Source of the DNA: Desulfovibrionales bacterium | Lineage (GTDB): Bacteria > Desulfobacterota > Desulfovibrionia > Desulfovibrionales > Desulfonatronaceae | Direction: 5' to 3' | Length of the DNA: 35,718 nt | Assembly (NCBI GenBank): GCA_007693505.1 | Contig: REDL01000029.1 | Span: 1-35,718, forward strand | In this document: one piece after another, positions 20,131 through 27,900 of the stretch | How positions within the stretch are numbered: position 1 is the first letter of the stretch | Layout: every line of letters starts with the position of its first letter | The notes under the pieces: generated by a model | Told to the model about the DNA's origin: nothing | The model's input: only the letters and a program-made list of their open reading frames with translations | The model's database searches: none | Program-made: the position numbers and the translations under genes

Positions 20131-21069
20131 CTACAATTCGGCGTTGAAAATGCGCTGGAAGGTCTCCGCGAAGATCGGCCTGCCCTCGGTGCTGGACTTG
20201 TTGACCACCACGTATTTCAGGGCATGGCCCAGCGGGTTCTTGATCCGGGGCACCTTGCGGAAAAACTGCGCCGCCTTGGCCCACTCGACCAGCTCCCTGG
20301 TGCTGAGCGTGTCCGCGATCGGGTTCTCTTCCGCCGTGTGCATCTTGCGAATCTCACCGGCGAAATTCACCATCTGCTCGCTGATGTCCCGATTGCCCAG
20401 GAGCATTTCCAGGATGTCGATCTCCACGTTGGGCTCTGGATAATCCAATAAAAACGTCCACCTGAGCCTATTCATGAAGGCCTTGCTCATCTTGAGCGTC
20501 CCGGAATAGCCGCTGGCCTCGCCGTCACCCTGGCCGGTTGTGTTGGCAGTGGCGATGAATCGAAAGTCGGGTTCGGGGTGGATCACCTCACCGCTGTTGA
20601 CAGACAGGGTGAGCGGACGACCATCAAGGACCGTGTTCAGGCCGACCAAGGTTGAAGGGTCCACAAGGTCGATCTCGTCGAACAGGAATACGCCGCCAGA
20701 CTTCATTGCCTGGGGGAGCGGGCCGTACTCGAACGTGAAGCCCCCGCCGGCGTTCGGCACGTACTGGCCAATCAGGTCGATCAGCTCAAGTCGATTGTGT
20801 CCCGTGACCGGGAAGACCGGGGCGTTGCTCCGGGCCGCCACCTCGTTGACCAGGGAGGACTTCCCCGAGCCGGTGGGTCCGCTGATCAGGCAGGACATGC
20901 CGCCGAACTGCCACCAGCCCAGGAAGTCAGCCGTGACCTCGGGCCGAAAACGGTAATCCGTGACTGTGGGCACGTACTGCTGCCAGGAGTGCTTTTCCCG
21001 GACCGGCCAAGGCACAGGCGGGAACGAGGCGTGAAATAGGGACTGAACTGTCGGTGCTGTGTTCGTCAT
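20131..21069 (-). CDS. MoxR/CobS-like AAA+ ATPase
   Basis: The 312-residue protein is a MoxR/CobS-clade AAA+ ATPase: Walker A GPTGSGKS (64-71), Walker B LFDEID (129-134), sensor-1 ATANT (173-177) and an arginine-finger region NRLRW (200-204). MoxR ATPases remodel protein complexes together with a VWA partner, here the gene at 17010-19046. The start overlaps the stop of the 80-residue gene by 4 bases (ATGA), and an AAGGAGG site lies inside that gene. Residues 1-50 are an N-terminal extension without a known motif. Cobaltochelatase function is unlikely in this context. Confidence 0.88.
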   Translation of the reverse strand: MTNTAPTVQSLFHASFPPVPWPVREKHSWQQYVPTVTDYRFRPEVTADFLGWWQFGGMSCLISGPTGSGKSSLVNEVAARSNAPVFPVTGHNRLELIDLIGQYVPNAGGGFTFEYGPLPQAMKSGGVFLFDEIDLVDPSTLVGLNTVLDGRPLTLSVNSGEVIHPEPDFRFIATANTTGQGDGEASGYSGTLKMSKAFMNRLRWTFLLDYPEPNVEIDILEMLLGNRDISEQMVNFAGEIRKMHTAEENPIADTLSTRELVEWAKAAQFFRKVPRIKNPLGHALKYVVVNKSSTEGRPIFAETFQRIFNAEL

Positions 21070-21308
21070 CGGACCTCCTTTTGTTGATCATTGAGTTGTT
21101 CAATTTGAGATTCGAGCACTGCCGCATACCCAGTGCCGCCTGCGGAATCGATGTGTCGGAGAATATCCAGCTGGACACGATTGATAGCCTGCTCGACGAC
21201 GCTGGACCGGCAGGGGGCCGTCCCATTGCGAGAACTGGCGTGTTCGCGGAACAGACTGTTGATTTCGTCAACCGAAAGGTCAGATACGTCGCGTCCAAAA
21301 ATGTGCAT
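21066..21308 (-). CDS. Hypothetical protein, 80 residues, coupled to AAA+ gene
   Basis: The start at 21308 is set by AAAGGAGG; a longer frame to 21494 has no site and overlaps the next gene. The protein begins MHIFGRDVSDLSVDEINSLF and ends in a helical, Gln/Glu-rich tail (LESQIEQLNDQQKEVR). No family recognised. Translational coupling to the AAA+ ATPase suggests a small partner or adaptor of the triad. Confidence 0.7.
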   Translation of the reverse strand: MHIFGRDVSDLSVDEINSLFREHASSRNGTAPCRSSVVEQAINRVQLDILRHIDSAGGTGYAAVLESQIEQLNDQQKEVR

Positions 21309-21330
21309 GCTTCCTCCTTTCGTTGCTGAG

Positions 21331-21501
21331 CTAAGATGTGACCTGCACGGGATGACTGACTGGACGATAGGACTTGGAGCCCTTGGACCGGATGACGATG
21401 GGCGCGTTGCCGATGTTAATCGCTCCGGGATGGGGCTTCGGGTATCCACCGCGTGGGCGACGGAAGAACGAGCGGTTGAATTGAGCTTCGACATAATTCA
21501 T
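21331..21501 (-). CDS. Hypothetical basic protein, 56 residues
   Basis: The start at 21501 follows a perfect AAGGAGG. The protein begins MNYVEAQFNRSFFRRPRGG and is basic and Pro/Gly/Arg-rich with a short beta-like segment (GNAPIVIRSKGSK). It may bind nucleic acid, but no family is recognised. It lies 22 bases before the 80-residue gene and directly behind a very stable hairpin. Confidence 0.6.
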   Translation of the reverse strand: MNYVEAQFNRSFFRRPRGGYPKPHPGAINIGNAPIVIRSKGSKSYRPVSHPVQVTS

Positions 21502-21527
21502 GGCGGCCTCCTTGAGTTTGTAACGAC

Positions 21528-21568
21528 GAAGGCCGCACACACTGGACAATCCAGCGTGCACGGCCTTC
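21528..21568 (-). terminator. Long leader hairpin before 56-residue gene
   Basis: The outer stem GAAGGCCG/CGGCCTTC is continued by CAC/GTG and CTGGA/TCCAG pairs around a 3-base loop. It is the most stable member of the series. It lacks a U-tract, so it may be an RNA structure that protects or regulates rather than terminates. Confidence 0.65.
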
Positions 21569-21609
21569 AACAAGTCGATTTCTCCGACTCAGCGCCGGAA
21601 ATTGGGCGC

Positions 21610-21642
21610 AAAAAAAACCGCTCCAGCTTAATCGCTGTGCGG
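21610..21642 (-). terminator. Intrinsic terminator after SSB-like gene
   Basis: The stems CCGC/GCGG and CAGC/GCTG form a hairpin followed on the minus strand by eight T residues. It lies 66 bases past the stop of the SSB-like gene and 40 bases ahead of the long leader hairpin. Confidence 0.75.
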
Positions 21643-21707
21643 CTCGACGGGCGTTCTATGTGTTCCGATTCGATCTCTGATTGTTAGCCTCCAGGCTGTG
21701 AAGTTGG

Positions 21708-22160
21708 TTAGAAGGGGACTTCCGATGTCTCTTCGGCGGTGGCGGCAGCGGGCCGTCTGGCCATGTCCACCATCTCCTTGAAGCCAGTCCCGGCAGCTAC
21801 GAACGGCTGGAAATCAAGAACCGTGTAGTCTGCTTCACGATTGACGTTCACGCTGAACCTTTGACTGCCGTAGCGATCAACGTAGTGCGAAACACGGCAT
21901 CCATTCAGCTCGATGAGGGCGCTCCTGCCCTCCAAGGCCTTGTGCGCCGCCTCGCCAATGCCGTTCCAGAAATTCACTCGCAGGACGATCCGCTCGCCGG
22001 TATTGTCGTCCGTGGCCAGCAGATAGGTGACATAGCGGCTCCGCTTGTTCTCATCGCCGGGATAGAACTTCGAGAACTCGGGATTGCCGGTCCATCCGCG
22101 AGCGGTGCAGAGTTCAACAACTTGGCCGGTGACGGGATTGGTGATCGTTTCGATTTTCAT
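21708..22160 (-). CDS. SSB-like single-stranded DNA-binding protein
   Basis: The start at 22160 has AAGGAG seven bases upstream; the longer frame to 22415 runs through the neighbouring gene and is rejected. The 150-residue protein has an OB-fold-like middle (RYVTYLLATDDNTGERIVLR, NFWNGIGEAAHKALEG, LIELNGCRVSHYVDRYGSQ), much as in SSB proteins. It ends in an acidic tip TSEVPF, comparable to the DDIPF tail by which SSB recruits partners. It probably coats ssDNA for the Sak4-like ATPase. Direct family membership is inferred; other phage OB-fold proteins are possible. Confidence 0.6.
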   Translation of the reverse strand: MKIETITNPVTGQVVELCTARGWTGNPEFSKFYPGDENKRSRYVTYLLATDDNTGERIVLRVNFWNGIGEAAHKALEGRSALIELNGCRVSHYVDRYGSQRFSVNVNREADYTVLDFQPFVAAGTGFKEMVDMARRPAAATAEETSEVPF

Positions 22161-22272
22161 GCTTTTGCTCCTTGTGTGTTTGGTTGATGCGGTGGTTAGC
22201 GGTTGGCTGGAAACATTGACTGCTGACAACGGTTGCTGATTCCGACAGGGCCATCTCGAAAGGGCCAAGACG

Positions 22273-22494
22273 CTACGCCGCCTGAAAGTCAGGCAGATCG
22301 ACGTGCTCGTCGTGATCCCAAAACTCATCGAGGTACGCCTCGCACTTCGCCATGCTCCAGCGCAGTGCCGCCTCCTTGACGCATTCGAAACAATGCACCG
22401 TCTCGCGACGGACAACCCCGTTGGTGTCCATCCGTGTGAGTGTGGCTCCGCAGGAAAGCGTCTGGCCGCGGTAACGAATTTGATTTGTGCACAT
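22273..22494 (-). CDS. Small Cys-containing, zinc-ribbon-like protein
   Basis: A 73-residue protein with Cys at the start (MCTNQIRYRG), SCGATL, and HCFECVKE further on. The spacing could hold one zinc ion. The C-terminal half is acidic and Trp-rich (AYLDEFWDHDEHVDLPDF). TAGGAG lies six bases before ATG. It is the first gene of the minus-strand set and has its own strong leader terminator. A regulatory role is possible but not shown. Confidence 0.6.
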   Translation of the reverse strand: MCTNQIRYRGQTLSCGATLTRMDTNGVVRRETVHCFECVKEAALRWSMAKCEAYLDEFWDHDEHVDLPDFQAA

Positions 22495-22526
22495 TTTCTA
22501 CTCCTAGCTGTTACTGGTTCAGTACG

Positions 22527-22561
22527 AAAAAAGGCCGCGACACCTCCTGGGTGTGCGGCCT
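22527..22561 (-). terminator. Leader terminator at head of minus-strand set
   Basis: The stem AGGCCGC/GCGGCCT with inner ACACC/GGTGT is followed by six T residues on the minus strand, 33 bases before the first gene's ATG. Its loop side also carries AGGAGG. This is the clearest hairpin-plus-U-tract of the series and may attenuate the whole set. Confidence 0.8.
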
Positions 22562-22857
22562 GAGCCTCGTTGACTGCTGTGCATGGGGGTCAAAGTATGT
22601 CCATTGCAGCTACCTCCTCGCTGATGATTCAAAGGGGCACCCCCCCCCACCCCCGGTGGGAATGTCTGTTGGGTCCCATCGAACCCCCTATATGAATAAG
22701 GTTCCGCGTCCCCGCACACGACCAGATTTCACCCCGGCAGCACCGGGGTCTTCAGTGGGGAGGCCAGTCGCTTGTTGAGGTCGCGGCGCGGCCCTTGGTA
22801 TCCAGACCCTGGCTCTGAGAAACCGACTTCCAGGATGCTTTCTCCAGGAGAACGTCC
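22562..22857. other. Divergent control region, no gene seen
   Basis: About 300 bases between the leader terminator of the minus-strand set and the terS operator. There is a C-run near 22640. The region must contain the promoter of the minus-strand genes, but I could not pick a reliable one, and no frame in it is convincing. Confidence 0.4.
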
Positions 22858-22886
22858 GCTCAAAATTTTTTGGAAAAATTTTGAGC
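22858..22886. promoter_or_regulatory. 13-bp perfect palindrome, likely operator of terS gene
   Basis: GCTCAAAATTTTT and its complement are separated by TGG. A possible promoter overlaps it (TTGGAA at 22870, TATAGA at 22894, spacer 18), so a repressor bound here would block terS transcription. It could also act as an AT-rich hairpin terminator for the minus strand. The palindrome is certain; its role is inferred. Confidence 0.6.
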
Positions 22887-22956
22887 ATTGACTTATAGAT
22901 GGAGGCTATGGGAAAGATTCAGGAAATTAATAATGGAAAGAAAGGAGGGTGCAGCC

Positions 22957-23457
22957 ATGCAGAAGAAAGGCGGTCGGCCACGAAAGTTCAAGAATAGAAG
23001 GCAGTTGGAAGAGGCGATAGAGGCATACTTTGCCAAATGTGACGAAAGTTGCATTCCGCCTACAATGCCTGGCTTAGCCATGGCCTTGGGTTTCACTAAG
23101 GCAAGCAGCCTGGATTACATGGAGAAACAGTCGGCGGCGAGATCACAATTTTCTGCGGCGATCCAGAAGGCGCGGTTGATCATTGAGGCATACTGGGAGT
23201 CGGTTTTGGTCAGTATGGACTCGACACCGGGGCAGGTGCAGGGGGCGATTTTCGTGCTGAAGAACTCGTTTGGGTGGAAGACTCCGAGAGAGGCAGGAGA
23301 GGCGGGGGATGTAAAGGCTGGTGAGGTGACGGTGCGGGAGCTTGGGATGGATCAGTGGACGGCGATGTGGAGAGAGGATGTTTTTCGGAGGAATGGAGAG
23401 AGGGAAAATCGAGAAGCTTTATCATCAATTTTGAAGGGGAGTTTTTTTTTGGGGTGA
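22957..23457 (+). CDS. Terminase small subunit-like (gp3-type) DNA-packaging protein
   Basis: The 166-residue protein starts behind AAAGGAGG; an upstream ATG at 22888 lacks a site. It begins with a basic GGRPRKFKN stretch, then the family pattern: QLEEAIEAYFAKCDE, GLAMALGFTKASSLDYMEKQ, AAIQKARLIIEAYWE and GAIFVLKNSFGWK. This is the DNA-recognition subunit of the P22 gp3-like small terminases that select viral DNA for packaging. No large terminase, portal or capsid gene is present, and the gene lies 154 bases from the tRNA attachment fragment. Phage satellites place a terS of their own in such a position to redirect helper packaging. A remnant prophage is the alternative. Confidence 0.82.
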   Translation: MQKKGGRPRKFKNRRQLEEAIEAYFAKCDESCIPPTMPGLAMALGFTKASSLDYMEKQSAARSQFSAAIQKARLIIEAYWESVLVSMDSTPGQVQGAIFVLKNSFGWKTPREAGEAGDVKAGEVTVRELGMDQWTAMWREDVFRRNGERENREALSSILKGSFFLG

Positions 23458-23483
23458 GAGGTGGGGGATTTTTCAGGAGGCTA

Positions 23484-23516
23484 TGGAAGTACCGGTGGAA
23501 GTACTTCTGGAAGTAC
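23484..23516. repeat. Three TGGAAGTAC repeats spaced by 12 bp
   Basis: Exact copies of TGGAAGTAC start at 23484, 23496 and 23508. The regular 12-bp period lies between terS and the tRNA fragment. This fits binding sites for an excisionase, integrase arm domain or initiator, but no protein is identified. Confidence 0.7.
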
Positions 23517-23610
23517 TTTGCTGTATTCTGAGGTTTTTCATGTATCTTTATGCATCTGCAACTATTTGAAAACATTGGGTGGTGCCACTTCTCAGGCGTA
23601 AAGAGTCAGC

Positions 23611-23655
23611 CCTTTCACGCCGGTAACAGGGGTTCGAATCCCCTTGGGGACGCCA
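23611..23655 (+). other. tRNA-Glu(UUC) 3' fragment: attachment site of integrated element
   Basis: From CCTTTCACG onward this is the anticodon loop (anticodon TTC), the 3' anticodon strand, the variable loop, a perfect T-arm (AGGGG TTCGAAT CCCCT), the 3' acceptor strand TGGGGAC, and GCCA. The matching 5' acceptor GTCCCCA and D-arm are absent upstream. The crossover therefore falls at the anticodon loop, the standard outcome of tRNA-targeted integration. The intact tRNA should lie to the left, outside the window. Confidence 0.85.
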
Positions 23656-23664
23656 ATTAAAATC

Positions 23665-23705
23665 AAAGGGTTGCAAGCAATCATGCTTGCAACCCTTTTT
23701 CTTTT
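23665..23705 (+). terminator. Intrinsic terminator of tRNA-Glu locus
   Basis: A 14-bp perfect stem AAAGGGTTGCAAGC/GCTTGCAACCCTTT with a 6-base loop and a T-rich tail, 9 bases after the CCA end. This is probably the native terminator of the original tRNA gene, left on the chromosomal side of the att site. Confidence 0.85.
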
Positions 23706-24015
23706 CCAACCCTATTTCCAACCTCCAAGGCCAGTTTCCAACTTTTTCGCCTTCAGATTTTCCTTGGCATGAATTTCCATCTGAGGCGATTCTGGATGTC
23801 TTCCAGCCCGGTCGCCCCGAGCCCTCGCCCAGCCCCATCCAGACCGCGTTCCTCGCATCGCCCCTCACCCCCGCGCAGCCCAGCCGACCACCCATGTCAT
23901 CTCAGCCGCCCTTGGCCCCCAGCCCGCCGAGGCCAGGACTGAGGCGGCTCCGGTCGTTGGTTTCCTGGCCGTTTCTCATACTGCGACCCAGTCATCCAGT
24001 TCCATAGTCCACACC
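23706..24015. other. Gap between tRNA terminator and repeat; doubtful small ORF at its end
   Basis: About 310 GC-rich bases without a convincing gene. On the minus strand a short frame from 24143 to 23976 (MSAKALAELGLATPRRC at its start, MELDDWVAV at its end) has plausible codons, mostly inside the repeat. In the left repeat copy the same frame is broken by one missing base, so it is at best doubtful. No ribosome site is seen. Confidence 0.4.
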
Positions 24016-24511
24016 ATGCCCGGAAACGAGGCACCCATGCGCGCCGCAAGGCGTGTGGTGCCCTTGGCATTCCAGATGTGCCTTGGCAGGGGGCACCGCC
24101 TCGGAGTCGCCAGGCCAAGCTCAGCAAGCGCCTTGGCGGACATGGCAACGTCTGTCCCGCCCCCCGCTCCCGATCCACCCAGCCGCTGACCGCCTCCCGC
24201 GAGCCCTGCCCGCCGTGGGTTGAAGCCCGTACAGGGCAACCTCGTGCCTTGCAGGATGGCCATGCGCCAGAAAGAGAAAGGCCGCCCATCCCAGCAGGGC
24301 AGGCGGCCTTGTTCGTGTTGGAAGTGCTTTTCTATCCACGGCGAAGGCGATGGTGTTCTATGGGGCGCATGAAAAGGCGGGCTTGTTCCCGCAGTCGCTT
24401 CCGGCTATCCGCTGGGTCAGGGAGTTCCACATGACATATCCCCCAGTCGCATATCGACCAGCTCCGCCAAGACACCACACCAAGCGACCCGTCAGCCTGC
24501 CGCTCTACCTG
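24016..24511 (+). repeat. Right copy of 0.5-kb direct repeat
   Basis: Same orientation as 1-506. The match runs through the GGCC hairpin, the leader and the first ~26 codons of umuD. Here the gene continues intact. The two copies differ by scattered substitutions and small indels, so the duplication is not recent. Confidence 0.85.
24278..24310. other. Perfect GGCC hairpin upstream of umuD
   Basis: The stem AAGGCCGCC/GGCGGCCTT. On the minus strand it is followed by TTTCTCTTTC, resembling the leader hairpins of the 13.4-22.5 kb set. It lies 121 bases before the umuD start. Confidence 0.6.
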
Positions 24512-24877
24512 TCAACCGTTGCCGCTGGCTTCCCGTCACCTGCCGGCGATTATTTGGAAAAACGCCTGGATATCAACGAGCACCTGATCCGGAACCAGGC
24601 GGCGACGTTCCTGGTCCGGGCATCCGGCGACTCGATGAAGGACGCTGGGATTCTGGATGGGGATATGCTGGTCGTGGACCGGTCAGTTCAGGCCACGGAC
24701 GGCAAGATCGTGATCGCCCTGTCCCACGGCGAGTTCACGGTGAAGACGTTGAAGCAGCGGGACGGGAAGGCGTACCTGGCTCCGGCCAATACCGCCTACC
24801 CGGAGATCGAGGTGACGCCGGAGATGGAGTGCGTGGTGTGGGGTGTGGTGGTGAGCGTGATCAGGGAGTTGGGGTGA
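24431..24877 (+). CDS. umuD: UmuD-like translesion polymerase subunit (S24 peptidase)
   Basis: The 148-residue protein matches UmuD end to end. It has an Ala32-Gly33 cleavage site in AAGFPSPAGDYLEKRLD, catalytic Ser68 in RASGDSM and Lys105 in GEFTVK. The Ser and Lys are 37 residues apart, as in E. coli UmuD (60 and 97). RecA-stimulated self-cleavage would yield UmuD', the accessory subunit of DNA polymerase V. GGGAG six bases before ATG supports the start; a longer frame from 24350 includes leader sequence. No umuC follows: the next gene is the convergent hsdR. It must work with a UmuC encoded elsewhere or has another role. Confidence 0.92.
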   Translation: MTYPPVAYRPAPPRHHTKRPVSLPLYLSTVAAGFPSPAGDYLEKRLDINEHLIRNQAATFLVRASGDSMKDAGILDGDMLVVDRSVQATDGKIVIALSHGEFTVKTLKQRDGKAYLAPANTAYPEIEVTPEMECVVWGVVVSVIRELG

Positions 24878-24995
24878 CGCATTTCAGGACAACTGTTGAC
24901 TACGCAGCCTCAGCCACTCAGCTGAAAGCATTTCCGCCTGCTCCAAGACTGTCTGGGTGGCCTTTTCCTGCTTGTCTGCTGATAACCGAATCCGA

Positions 24996-27900
24996 TTAAG
25001 CTGCCCTCGCCACCACACCGCTATGCGCTGCCCTAAGGGCATCGAATATCCCATCGACAACCTCTTCCTTACCCAGGAACAGTTCCTCTGGCCCCCCGGC
25101 GTGAATATCGCTGAAAGGTGGGTCGTAGAGGGCCTTGGCTTCCATTGTGCCCCGCATGGTGAGCTGATCAATGACCATCTCGATGAACCGGATTTGTTGC
25201 GCGGTCAAGCTGCGGTCGTTCAGGAAATCTGAGAAGGCAGCCTGGGCGGCGGACCTGTCCATTCCAACCAGGGTGCGCACGAAGTAGGCCAGGGACGGTG
25301 CCTGACTGCGAACCAGTAGGCTGGAGAGCAGGGATTCTCCCTCGTCATCGCCGATTTCGGCCAGGGTCCGCTCCAGGCCCTGCAAGTCAGTTTCGGTGAG
25401 GGGCTGATTGGTGCGCAGGCGGTGGATCACGATGTGGTCCAGGTGGTTGCGCAGGAAGTCCTTGACCTTCTTTTCGTATTGGGGACCGGTCATCCGGGGC
25501 ATGGGAACCGCTTCAAATGCTTGTGATCCGACAATTTCGTCCTGAAAGCTGGTGTAAACAATATTGCGATTCTTCTTGTCCAGGAATGGAACCAGGCCGC
25601 GCAGGCGCAAGCGTATTTCTTCAAGGCCAGCCAGACCGATATCTTCCCAGAATTCACTTTCCTGTAGGCGAACCAGATAAGCCAGTTCTCGGGCCACGGC
25701 AGGGATGGCAGTCTTGTCTTCCAGAAGCATGGCGATGTCCACGACCCGCTTGCGTTTGCTCTCAAAAACACCGGCATTGCCTTCTGAAAGTGCAAGCTGC
25801 ATCTGTAAAAGGGTCAGATCGAACAGACGGGATTCGATGTCGTCGGTGGGCATTTCGCTGGGCAGCCCCGCAACTTCTGATTCCAGGGTTTGCCGATCCG
25901 TGTCAGTCAACTGCTCCCAGACGCCACGATTTTGAAAACGCTCAACAGACTCCAGGTGCATGCGTACGATGAAGTTATCCCGGTTCATGGCCGAGACTTC
26001 ACCGTAAAGTCCTTCGGTGAGTGGTCCGCGAAGATGTGCATCCGGGTCCAGGTCAGGCGTATTTTGAATATGCCCGAGAAGCTGAACACGGGAACGGAAT
26101 AGGCGAACGCCCAGGGGAGCGCCTTCCATGGCGTTGATCCCGTCAGGGTTCTCCTGGAAAAACTCGAAGTTGAAGCAGAAGTCAAAAACCCGGAAGTCTT
26201 CTTTGTCCAGACCAGGGGCGAACAGGTTCAGGCAGAGCCGGGTTCCTCGTCCGATCATCTGCCAGAATTTGATTTTGGAGTAGACCGGCTTGAAAAAAAC
26301 CAGGTTGGCCACCTCCGGGATGTCAATGCCTGTGTCCAGCATGTCCACGGAAATGGCGATAATCGGGTACTTGTCTTTCTGGGAGAAGTCGTCGATCAGG
26401 CTTTGTGGGTATTTGGCCTTGTTGTCGATAACCCTGGCGAAGTGTCCGGCATAGTGCGGATAGTGATGGTTGAAGCGTTCCTCAATGAACTTGGCGTGGT
26501 CGTGGTTACGGGCAAAGATGATGGTCTTGGCCAGCCGGTCCCCGCCCTCTACTTTGTGGCCGTGCTCCATCAGGTACTTGAGCACCTTGTCCACGGTGTC
26601 CGTGTTGAACAGCCAGTTGTTGACGGCGCTGGCATTGACAAAACTCGGCAGCTTGCCGTCATCGTTGTCGTCGCCCCAATCCAGACTCTCCCACTGAGCT
26701 TTTTCCTCATCACTCAAAGAGTCGTAGTCGATCCCCTCCCTGGGAAATCGGAGGTCCACCTGCTGGACTTTGGGCGGCACCAGATAGCCGTCCTTGACTG
26801 CCTGCTCCAGTTCGTAGGCGTCCGTGGGAACGCCGGGTTCCAGGTCAAAAAGCTCATAAGTGTTCTTGTCCACCTCTTCCCTGGGGGTAGCGGTCAGGCC
26901 GACCAGCAGGGAGTCGAAGTAGCGAAAGATCGCTCCGTATTTTTGATAGACAGAACGGTGAGCCTCGTCGATGATCACCAGATCAAAATGACCGACGCTG
27001 AACCGGGCTTGGCCGCCCTCGGTCTCATCAATCAAACCCATCATGGTGGGATAGGTGGAGACGTAGACCCGCCCCTCGGAATCCTTGTCCGTGACCAGAT
27101 TCACCGGGCTGGAATCAGGCAGATGCGTCTTGAAAGCATTGCATGCCTGTTTAACCAGGGATACCCGGTCCGCCAGGAACAGAACTCGCTTCACCCATCC
27201 GGCCCGCTGCAACACGTCCACCAGGGAGATGACCGTCCGGGTTTTTCCAGAGCCCGTGGCCATAACCAGCAGGGCCTTGCGGCGGAACTGAATGAACTGC
27301 TCAAAAATGCTTCCGATGGCTCTTTTCTGGTAGTATCTCTCGGCAATAGCGTCCTTGGCCTGGGCCACATCCAAGGATTTGCGCTTGGCTCGGCGCAAGA
27401 CAAGGCTGAATAACTCGTCCTTTTTGTAGAACCCAGCAACTCGCCTTGCGGGGTATGTCGTGTCGTCCCAGAGCCAGGTTGTATAGCCGTTGGAGTAGAA
27501 GATCACCGGGCGTTGACCAAACTTCTTTTCCAGGCAATCGGCATAGAGCTTGGCTTGCTGCTTGCCAGCCTCGGGATCAACCGTGGTGCGCTTGGCCTCA
27601 ATCACAGCCAGGGGCTTGCCGTCGTCTCCCCACAAAACGTAGTCCACAAAGCCGATGCCTTGCTTGTTCGGCATGCCCTGCACTTCGCACTCACGATCTC
27701 GGGACTTATCCAAAGGCCACCCGGCGCGGTGCAGTTCAACATCGATCAGGTATCGGCGGGTCTCGGATTCTGAATAGTCGTGGGTGTCGGGCTGCTGGCG
27801 TGTTTCGGCGCGGACCTTGGCCAACTGTTCACGCAGGGCCTGCAACTCTTCATCCAGGGCGTCTCGTTCCTGCTGACGCTTGAGGGCTTCCCGGCCTTGC

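Noticed and set aside
17010-21069. Cobaltochelatase CobS/CobT
   Set aside because: The family resemblance is real, but no cobalamin genes are near, DUF3150 lies between the two genes, and the context is a mobile element.
23581-23655. Intact tRNA-Glu gene
   Set aside because: The 5' acceptor strand GTCCCCA and D-arm are absent; only the part from the anticodon loop onward is present.
23548-23895. 115-residue minus-strand ORF containing GDSNPCYRRER
   Set aside because: This string is the well-known antisense translation of a tRNA 3' half; the ORF lies over the tRNA-Glu fragment and its terminator.
24350-24430. Upstream start for umuD
   Set aside because: The 27 extra codons lie in the leader, and the ATG at 24431 has a GGGAG site at good distance.
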